The position numbers and the translations under genes were made by a program. The notes under the pieces were generated by a model, which saw nothing but the letters and a program-made list of their open reading frames with translations, was not told where the DNA came from and searched no databases. A stretch of DNA of 9,292 bases from Clostridia bacterium (GTDB taxonomy: Bacteria > Bacillota > Clostridia > Oscillospirales > CAG-272), in the NCBI GenBank assembly GCA_017612655.1, contig JAGAFM010000117.1:1-9292 (forward strand), read 5' to 3'. Position 1 is the first letter of the stretch, and the number at the start of each line of letters is the position of its first letter. Positions 1-4,335 of this stretch are shown piece by piece.

Positions 1-270
1 CACCGCTATATCCACGCTGAAAGAGAGAAAAACGTCGCAAAGTTTCGCGGCACCTGTAAATACGTATTTTTTGTGATTCAAAACCTGCATTATTTAGAAA
101 GCGGAGTATTTGCCGTAACAAAACGAGAACTCAAAGCACAGCTATCCGAAGAAGATCGCGCCGTACTTGAAATAGCTGAATTGCCGGATGACTATGATTT
201 TGATACAGCTTTTCAAACTTTATTCAACTGGTGTCAGAACGCATTCGTCCGCGCCGGTCTGATGCAATAA
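1..270 (+). CDS. C-terminal 89 residues of a probable nucleotidyltransferase-family protein (5' truncated by window edge)
   Basis: Frame 1 is open from the first base to the TAA at 268-270, so the start lies outside the window; an internal start at 73 would be an artefact. The visible part is helical and has no catalytic motif. It contains a stretch reading FFVIQNLHYLESGVFAVTK, followed by an acidic helix and an ending with FNWCQNAF. A helical C-terminal domain with a 'YL.tG....TK.eL' pattern resembles the substrate-binding end of small DNA-polymerase-beta-like nucleotidyltransferases (aminoglycoside adenylyltransferase-like proteins). This is pattern memory only; the GS and DxD catalytic residues would be upstream. 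The methyltransferase gene begins 35 bases downstream on the same strand, so the two may be cotranscribed. That it is a real gene end is fairly sure; the family assignment is tentative. Confidence 0.5.
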   Translation, partial: HRYIHAEREKNVAKFRGTCKYVFFVIQNLHYLESGVFAVTKRELKAQLSEEDRAVLEIAELPDDYDFDTAFQTLFNWCQNAFVRAGLMQ

Positions 271-305
271 AGATCAACAAATTCGGATTTGCTGAGGTGA
301 TGTTT

Positions 306-956
306 ATGCTTGAAAAGATGGGAGATTTCTTTGACGCTCGGATCGATAGATACGAAGAGCATCAACTGACCTGCATTGAATCTGCACAGGAATTTTACCC
401 GTTTACAGCAAGCTGCCTGCCTCAAATCAAAGATACGCACATACTTGATTTAGGTTGCGGCACTGGTTTGGAACTTGATTATTATTTTGAAATGGTCCCT
501 TCGGCAAAGATTACAGGAATTGACCTTGCGCCGGGTATGCTTGATGAGTTGCGTCATAAGTTTCCTGATAAGCTGCTGAACCTGGTCTTGGGCTCGTACT
601 TTGATGTACCATTTGACGAAAACACCTATGACGCTTCGGTGTCTGTAGAATCTCTTCATCATTTCACCCAAGAGGAGAAGATACCGCTGTATATAAAACT
701 GAGAAAGGCATTGAAACGGGGAGGCTACTTCATTCTGACAGATTATTTCGCTCTGTCCGATGAAGAAGAACGATTATATCGTGCAGAATTGCTCCGTCTA
801 AAAAAGGAGCAGAACATTGCTGACGATGTCTTTTATCACTACGATACGCCGTTAACCGTTGAACATGAGAAAGAAGCTTTGTTGTATGCAGGGTTTTCGT
901 CTGTTGCGGTTTTGAAGAGTTGGGGCGCAACTCATTCGCTGAAAGCTATCAGATGA
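306..956 (+). CDS. Class I SAM-dependent methyltransferase
   Basis: Predicted 216-residue cytosolic methyltransferase with a Rossmann fold of the Methyltransf_25/11 type. Visible motifs in order: motif I LDLGCGTG at residues 47-54 (SAM-binding glycine loop), GIDLAPGM at 71-78 with the acidic residue that binds the SAM ribose, the motif IV region YDASVSVESLHHF at 108-120, and the post-motif segment LRKALKRGGYFILTDY at 132-147. The start at 306 is chosen because GAGGTGA at 294-300 is a good ribosome site five bases before that ATG. The frame is also open from GTG 231, but that start would overlap the preceding gene and has no ribosome site. The substrate cannot be read from the sequence; small-molecule methylation is plausible. 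It lies 35 bases behind the nucleotidyltransferase-like gene, probably in one transcript. No clear terminator follows; the 194 bp repeat begins 32 bases later. Confidence 0.85.
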   Translation: MLEKMGDFFDARIDRYEEHQLTCIESAQEFYPFTASCLPQIKDTHILDLGCGTGLELDYYFEMVPSAKITGIDLAPGMLDELRHKFPDKLLNLVLGSYFDVPFDENTYDASVSVESLHHFTQEEKIPLYIKLRKALKRGGYFILTDYFALSDEEERLYRAELLRLKKEQNIADDVFYHYDTPLTVEHEKEALLYAGFSSVAVLKSWGATHSLKAIR

Positions 957-988
957 ATTCCGGTCGAGTATAATAAAGAGAAAAGAAA

Positions 989-1182
989 TCGACAAATGAA
1001 TAGAAAGTTATACGAAATGGCGCAAAACGAAAGGCGCGATCAAGAAATAACTCAAAAGCGCCAATTCGTATAACTTTCATTGAACTCAACCGCGCGAATA
1101 GTGGTTGAGACTATGGGGAAAGTATCTGTCCCCTTGCGAAAAAACTAAATGGAAAAAGGAATAAAAAACTCAAATTCACAAA
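989..1182. repeat. Copy 1 of a 193-194 bp structured direct repeat
   Basis: Aligns by eye along its whole length with 3034-3226 in the same orientation, at roughly 85-90% identity with one 2-base gap and a few small differences; the flanks differ. The 5' part holds an inverted repeat, arms 1003-1023 and 1058-1078, pairing at 20 of 21 positions around a 34-nt loop. A second hairpin has stem CTCAACC (1085-1091) with GGTTGAG (1103-1109). A third has GGGGA (1115-1119) with TCCCC (1129-1133). No plausible reading frame spans the unit. It could be a structured RNA gene, a non-autonomous mobile repeat, or both; the strand is not known. The family is not recognised. Confidence 0.85.
1003..1078. ncRNA. 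Long stem-loop in repeat copy 1 (putative structured RNA or palindromic DNA element)
   Basis: Both 21-nt arms are directly visible: the left one starts GAAAGTTATACGAA and the right one ends TTCGTATAACTTTC. The only mismatch is an A opposite A near the middle, and it is kept in copy 2. The 34-nt loop is A-rich with a GGCGCG core. In copy 2 one stem C changes to T, which keeps pairing as U-G in RNA on this strand. No U-tract follows, so it is not a standard terminator. The structure is sure; a transcript is not shown. Confidence 0.45.
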
Positions 1183-1458
1183 AACGCATTGAAAAAACTA
1201 ACATGAAAGTATAAAATGGACATAGCAAGGCAAGCCTGCCCGAAGAGCAGACTTAAAAGACTTGTGAAATTTCAAATGTGCAATAACGGCGGATGTAAAC
1301 AGTTATGGATCAACGGACAGCCGCAGTCAGGGCACACGGAAGGCTTTCAACTATATGCATTATACCACATATTTCATTCTACGTCAAGCTCTTTTTCAAA
1401 ACATATCCGCAACTTTTGAATATTTTCGTAAGTTTTTCTGGTTATAACCGCAAAACTA
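1183..1458. other. Intergenic stretch without a convincing gene
   Basis: Lies between repeat copy 1 and the ATPase promoter. A 67-codon frame at 1216-1419 (+) has no ribosome site, an unlikely composition, and runs over the opposing promoter at 1359-1387, so it is not called. Downstream of that leftward promoter the reverse strand holds a short frame with a CPDCGC cysteine cluster (about 21 codons, ending near 1277) but again no ribosome site; it could be a gene remnant. A perfect palindrome, TGAAATTTCA, sits at 1265-1274. Otherwise nothing recognisable was seen. Confidence 0.5.
1359..1387 (-). promoter_or_regulatory. Strong leftward SigA-type promoter
   Basis: On the reverse strand the -35 box TTGACG (1387-1382) is followed by a 17-base spacer and a perfect -10 TATAAT (1364-1359). 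The start point would be near 1352. It faces away from the ATPase promoter and into a region without a recognised gene, ending in repeat copy 1. Motif match is excellent; activity and product are unknown. Confidence 0.6.
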
Positions 1459-1487
1459 TTGACAAAGCGATTTGATTGTGGCATACT
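1459..1487 (+). promoter_or_regulatory. Promoter of the DUF4143 ATPase gene
   Basis: TTGACA at 1459-1464, a 17-base spacer, and CATACT at 1482-1487 as the -10. The gene's ribosome site GGAGGTGA (1498-1505) starts 10 bases after the -10, giving a very short leader. This rules out the upstream in-frame TTG at 1472, which lies inside the promoter. Confidence 0.65.
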
Positions 1488-1510
1488 GTATCCGCTCGGA
1501 GGTGAACCAG

Positions 1511-2719
1511 ATGATATTCAGAGAGAATTACGTAAATAAAATAATGGCGTTTACAGACACGCCTTTTGTCAAAGTAATAACGGGCGTTCGCCGTTCGGGT
1601 AAGTCTACCATTATGCAGATGATAATGGATGAGCTGAAAAAGAAAGGCATCCCTGAAGATAGAATTATCAATATGCGGTTCGATTCTATGGAATATGAAG
1701 GAATGACCGCTAAGCAGTTATATGATATGCTCAAAGCCCAACTGTCAAAAACAGAAAAGACCTATCTGTTTCTTGACGAGGTACAGGAGATATCTTCTTG
1801 GGAAAAAACGGTTAATTCAATAACCACCGATTTTGACGTGGATATTTATGTAACGGGTTCAAATTCACGTATGATGTCATCTGAGATTGCGACGTATCTT
1901 ACTGGGCGGTATGTTTCATTCCGTATCTTTACTCTTTCTTTTGCCGAGTACCTGATGTTTAAGAAACAGTATGCAACTCTCGAAGATACACACAAGGAAC
2001 TCGTGAATTATATTAAGTACGGCGGCTTTCCTACTATACACCTGCAGCAGTACCCGTTGGAAGATGCGTACACTATTGTTCGCGATATTTATAACTCTAC
2101 GATTTTTTCAGATATCGTAAAAAGGAGCCAGGTGCGCAAGGTCGACCAGCTGGAACGTGTTGTGAAATTCGTTTTTGATAATGTCGGCAAGACTTTTTCT
2201 GCTAAATCAATATCCGACTATTTAAAATCCGAGCACCGTACAATTGACAACGAGACAGTATATGGTTATCTTGAAAAACTGGAAAGTGCGTATATTCTGC
2301 ATCGTTGCAGAAGGTATGATTTGCAGGGCAAAGAGCTTTTGAAAACTCAGGAGAAGTTTTATCTTGCAGACAGCGCATTCAAATACAGTGTTCTGGGTTA
2401 CAATGGACAGAGTGTTGCTGCAATGCTTGAAAACGTGGTGTATCTTGAATTGCTCCGCCGCGGTTATGATGTTTGCATCGGAAAAACGCAAAACGGCGAG
2501 ATAGATTTCATCGCAACGAGGCAAAGCGATAAACTTTATATTCAGATAACAAAAGAAATCAAATCAGAAGAAACGGAAAAGCGGGAGTATGACCGCTTGC
2601 TTGAAGTTAACGACAATTATCCGAAGTATTTGCTTCGTACCGACGACTTCGCTGGCGGTAATTATAAGGGCATCAAGACGATGCACGTCGCAGACTTTCT
2701 TCTGTCCGAAGAGTACTGA
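1511..2719 (+). CDS. AAA_14 / DUF4143 family ATP-binding protein
   Basis: Predicted 402-residue P-loop ATPase of the AAA_14 plus DUF4143 type, a family common in anaerobic gut bacteria and archaea with no settled function. Walker A is GVRRSGKST at residues 25-33. Walker B is YLFLDE at 85-90, followed by the family-typical VQEISSWE. A sensor-like VTGSNS is at 114-119. The C-terminal DUF4143 part contains ENVVYLELLRRGYDV at 307-321, GEIDFIA at 329-335 and YIQIT at 343-347. This E...EID...Q layout is reminiscent of a PD-(D/E)xK nuclease core, a family-level suggestion that is not proven here. The start at ATG 1511 is set by GGAGGTGA five bases upstream. No membrane segment or signal peptide is seen. 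Length is normal for the family and the gene looks intact. It has its own promoter and stands alone between the two copies of the 194 bp repeat, inside the putative integrated element. Confidence 0.88.
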   Translation: MIFRENYVNKIMAFTDTPFVKVITGVRRSGKSTIMQMIMDELKKKGIPEDRIINMRFDSMEYEGMTAKQLYDMLKAQLSKTEKTYLFLDEVQEISSWEKTVNSITTDFDVDIYVTGSNSRMMSSEIATYLTGRYVSFRIFTLSFAEYLMFKKQYATLEDTHKELVNYIKYGGFPTIHLQQYPLEDAYTIVRDIYNSTIFSDIVKRSQVRKVDQLERVVKFVFDNVGKTFSAKSISDYLKSEHRTIDNETVYGYLEKLESAYILHRCRRYDLQGKELLKTQEKFYLADSAFKYSVLGYNGQSVAAMLENVVYLELLRRGYDVCIGKTQNGEIDFIATRQSDKLYIQITKEIKSEETEKREYDRLLEVNDNYPKYLLRTDDFAGGNYKGIKTMHVADFLLSEEY

Positions 2720-2728
2720 TTTTATAAA

Positions 2729-2779
2729 AAGGTTTTAGAGCTTATCTAAAGGTTTTTTGAGTTTTATCTAAAGGTTTTG
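2729..2779. repeat. Three AAAGGTTTT direct repeats, 20-22 bp apart
   Basis: AAAGGTTTT occurs at 2729-2737, 2749-2757 and 2771-2779; the second and third copies are each preceded by TTATCT or TTTATCT. The spacing of two helical turns, next to a tRNA-based junction, resembles arm-type binding sites of tyrosine recombinases. That role is inference; the repeats themselves are plain. Confidence 0.55.
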
Positions 2780-2840
2780 CCATAAAAATTGCTTCCAGAC
2801 GATTTTTTACAAATGAGCGCGGCATAAGGGGAAAGTGACG

Positions 2841-2865
2841 AAAACCCTTATAGAATAAGGGTTTT
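2841..2865. terminator. Perfect palindromic terminator-like hairpin behind the ATPase gene
   Basis: AAAACCCTTAT (2841-2851) pairs perfectly with ATAAGGGTTTT (2855-2865) around a 3-base loop. The stem carries A-runs on its left and T-runs on its right, so it could stop transcription from either side. It lies 122 bases behind the ATPase stop codon; nothing else terminator-like was seen nearer. Confidence 0.6.
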
Positions 2866-2922
2866 CAGGGTTTTTGAAAGCGGCGAAACGCTGTTTAACG
2901 CAACCCAAAGCAGAGGGTGTAA

Positions 2923-2983
2923 TCTGACTCGAAATCAGTTTGAGAGCAATCTCACGTGGGTTCGAATCCCACTCCCTCCGCCA
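2923..2983 (+). tRNA. 3' portion of tRNA-Ser(CGA), 5' half missing or scrambled
   Basis: Visible in order: anticodon arm TCTGA / CTCGAAA / TCAGT (2923-2939) with anticodon CGA at 2930-2932; a long variable arm TGAGA-GCAA-TCTCA (2941-2954), the mark of a class II tRNA; T arm GTGGG-TTCGAAT-CCCAC (2956-2972); acceptor 3' strand TCCCTCC (2973-2979), discriminator G, and encoded CCA. The expected acceptor 5' strand GGAGGGA and a normal D arm are not present upstream. The nearest fit is AGAGGGT at 2912-2918, which pairs at five of seven positions and leaves no room for a D arm. It is best read as an attachment-site duplicate or tRNA pseudogene rather than a working tRNA. Confidence 0.75.
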
Positions 2984-2988
2984 GAACG

Positions 2989-3019
2989 CCGCTCTGGAAG
3001 CAATTCCAGGGCGGTTTTT
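2989..3019 (+). terminator. Rho-independent terminator of the tRNA-Ser locus
   Basis: CCGCTCTGGAA (2989-2999) pairs with TTCCAGGGCGG (3004-3014) over 11 bp with one G-T pair and a GCAA tetraloop, followed by TTTTT (3015-3019). It begins six bases after the tRNA CCA, as expected for the original tRNA terminator. Confidence 0.85.
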
Positions 3020-3033
3020 CCTAAGAATCCATC

Positions 3034-3226
3034 TCGACAAATGAATAGAAAGTTATACGAAATGGTGCAAAAGGAAAGGCGCGATCGAGAAATAACTCAA
3101 AAGCGCCAATTCGTATAACTCTCATTGAACTCAACCGCGAACAGTAGATGAGACTATGGGGAAAGCAACTGCACCCTTGCGAAAAAAACGAAGGGAAAAA
3201 GGAATAAGAGAACTCAAATTCACAAA
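3034..3226. repeat. Copy 2 of the 193-194 bp structured direct repeat
   Basis: Same orientation as copy 1 at 989-1182, with matching ends TCGACAAATG and CTCAAATTCACAAA. The long stem has arms 3048-3068 and 3103-3123, with the same A-A mismatch as copy 1, one U-G wobble, and one A-C mismatch. The second and third hairpins are weaker than in copy 1. The unit starts 15 bases after the tRNA terminator T-tract and ends about 95 bases before the TIM-barrel promoter. It lies on the presumed chromosomal side of the tRNA junction, so the repeat family is not confined to the integrated element. Confidence 0.85.
3048..3123. ncRNA. Long stem-loop in repeat copy 2
   Basis: Counterpart of the 1003-1078 stem-loop. 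The arms pair at 18 of 21 positions plus one U-G wobble, and the loop has the same 34-nt length. Conserved arm sequence, loop length and mismatch position argue that the fold matters, though two copies are too few to prove it. Confidence 0.45.
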
Positions 3227-3227
3227 C

Positions 3228-3241
3228 TGTCCTTCGGGACA
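3228..3241. other. Small TTCG-tetraloop hairpin
   Basis: TGTCC-TTCG-GGACA is a perfect 5-bp stem closed by the very stable C(UUCG)G tetraloop, placed directly behind repeat copy 2. It is followed by AAAAAC rather than T-residues, so it is not a rightward terminator. On the reverse strand a GTTTTTGTCC context precedes it. Role unknown. Confidence 0.4.
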
Positions 3242-3320
3242 AAAACAGGAGGCCGGTATTCACAACACTTTGAAGAAAGCACAACATATGGTCTGAAACG
3301 ATCCTCGTTCTTCAAAAAAG

Positions 3321-3349
3321 TTGACAAACGGGTTTCGCGGGAGTATAAT
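3321..3349 (+). promoter_or_regulatory. Consensus SigA promoter of the TIM-barrel gene
   Basis: TTGACA (3321-3326), a 17-base spacer and TATAAT (3344-3349) match the vegetative consensus at every position. The transcript would start near 3356, about 30 bases before the start codon. No operator-like palindrome overlaps it. Confidence 0.85.
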
Positions 3350-3387
3350 ACCCCTGTAACCAAACCAAACAGAAAGGATCGTGCAAG

Positions 3388-4242
3388 ATGTTTCGTTTTC
3401 CAATCGGAGCCATGCTCGAATCGTTTAATCTCCCCACAGCAGAGGCGCTTGAGAAAGCCGCTTCTCTCGGCATCGAAGGAATCCAGCTCTACGCATCAAG
3501 AGGCGAGTTTTCCGCTGAAACCATGACGGACGACAAAATCCGCGAACTGATGGACATGATGAATTCCAACGGCCTCGTCTTCTCAGCGCTTTGCGGAGAT
3601 CTCGGGAAAGGTTTCGGTCATCCGGAACTGAACCCCGAACTGATTGAAAAGTCCAAGCGAATTCTTGATCTGGCCAAGAAGCTCGGAACCGATGTGGTAA
3701 CCACACATATCGGCGTCGTCCCGACCGATCCGAACCATCCGCGTTATGCAGTCATGCAGGAAGCATGCTATGAACTCGCAACCTATGCGGACAGTGTCGG
3801 AGCTCATTTCGCCATTGAAACCGGTCCGGAAACCTCGGAAACTCTGAAAGGATTCCTGGACAGTCTGGGCTCTACGGGTGTCAGCGTGAATCTGGACCCT
3901 GCCAACCTCGTGATGGTTACCGGAGACGATCCCGTCGTCGCGGTTCACAATCTCCAAAAGTATATCGTACACACACATGCCAAAGACGGCAATATGCTGA
4001 CCCGCGGAAACCCCGAGGAAATCTACGGCGTTACCCCGATGCCGGAAGATATGAAGGGGATTTCCTTCTTCGAAGAAGTTCCGCTCGGAACTGGAACGGT
4101 TGATTTCCCCGCCTACCTGAAGGCTTTGGAAGAGATCGGATACAGAGGATATCTTACAATCGAGCGCGAATGCGGGGAGAATCCCGCACGGGACATCGCT
4201 ATCGCTGCGGACTTCCTGAGAAAAACGATCGAAGAAAACTGA
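3388..4242 (+). CDS. Sugar phosphate isomerase/epimerase-like TIM-barrel protein (AP_endonuc_2 superfamily)
   Basis: Predicted 284-residue cytosolic enzyme of the xylose-isomerase-like TIM-barrel superfamily, whose members bind a divalent metal and isomerise or epimerise sugars and related polyols. Candidate metal and active-site residues fall at the ends of successive strands: H107 (TTHIGV), E144 (AIETG), D170 (NLDPAN), H195 and H197 (VHTHAKD), and E259/E261 (LTIERE). The H-E-D-H-E order is that of the family. The N-terminal strand with an ESF segment (11-13) and the repeated 'LGIEGIQL' type helix-strand units also fit. AAGGA at 3374-3378 lies nine bases before the ATG. Length is typical and the gene is intact. 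It is driven by a consensus promoter and closed by its own terminator at 4258-4291, so it appears monocistronic. The substrate cannot be deduced. Confidence 0.88.
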   Translation: MFRFPIGAMLESFNLPTAEALEKAASLGIEGIQLYASRGEFSAETMTDDKIRELMDMMNSNGLVFSALCGDLGKGFGHPELNPELIEKSKRILDLAKKLGTDVVTTHIGVVPTDPNHPRYAVMQEACYELATYADSVGAHFAIETGPETSETLKGFLDSLGSTGVSVNLDPANLVMVTGDDPVVAVHNLQKYIVHTHAKDGNMLTRGNPEEIYGVTPMPEDMKGISFFEEVPLGTGTVDFPAYLKALEEIGYRGYLTIERECGENPARDIAIAADFLRKTIEEN

Positions 4243-4257
4243 ATTCCATTAAAAATC

Positions 4258-4291
4258 AAAAGGCGGTCTCCGGTATCAGGGACTGCCTTTT
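4258..4291 (+). terminator. Rho-independent terminator after the TIM-barrel gene
   Basis: AAAAGGCGGTC (4258-4268) pairs with GACTGCCTTTT (4281-4291), an 11-bp stem with one G-T pair and a 12-base loop. The T-tract is part of the stem and continues as GTATCTTTC. It lies 15 bases behind the stop codon and 44 bases before the next start, so expression of the next gene needs readthrough or an unseen promoter. Confidence 0.75.
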
Positions 4292-4335
4292 GTATCTTTC
4301 CGGCCGTTTGATGACAAGAGAGGGGAGGGGGATCT

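Larger units (their letters stand above)
1..2983. mobile_element. Distal end of a putative tRNA-Ser-integrated element (left boundary outside window)
   Basis: Inferred, not directly seen as a complete element. The right boundary is a tRNA-Ser 3' portion (about 2923-2983) that lacks a matching acceptor 5' strand but is followed at once by a tRNA-type terminator. That is the layout left at the far end of an element which integrated into the 3' part of a tRNA gene. The left side is poorer in G+C than the right side and carries accessory genes: nucleotidyltransferase, methyltransferase and DUF4143 ATPase. No integrase is in view, so the other end, with an intact tRNA-Ser(CGA), should lie to the left if the reading is right. 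A decayed tRNA pseudogene is the main alternative. Confidence 0.35.

Noticed and set aside
231..305. Upstream GTG start for the methyltransferase
   Set aside because: It would overlap the preceding gene by 40 bases without a ribosome site, whereas GAGGTGA is correctly spaced for the ATG at 306.
969..974. TATAAT motif just before repeat copy 1 as a promoter for it
   Set aside because: No acceptable -35 box at the right distance, and the motif is absent before copy 2.
1003..1078. Resemblance of the repeat's arms to loxP (shared TATACGAA)
   Set aside because: Only eight bases match, and the spacing (34-nt loop rather than an 8-bp spacer) and arm order do not fit a lox site.
1216..1419. 67-codon forward frame in the gap before the ATPase gene
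   Set aside because: No ribosome site, implausible residue composition, and it overlaps a near-consensus promoter on the opposite strand.
2807..3040. 77-codon reverse frame containing REWDSNPR
   Set aside because: This peptide is the well-known false translation of the antisense of a tRNA 3' end; the frame runs through the tRNA-Ser fragment and its terminator.
989..3226. CRISPR array or insertion-sequence ends
   Set aside because: Only two long repeats 2 kb apart, in direct orientation, with no spacers, no terminal inverted repeats and no transposase.
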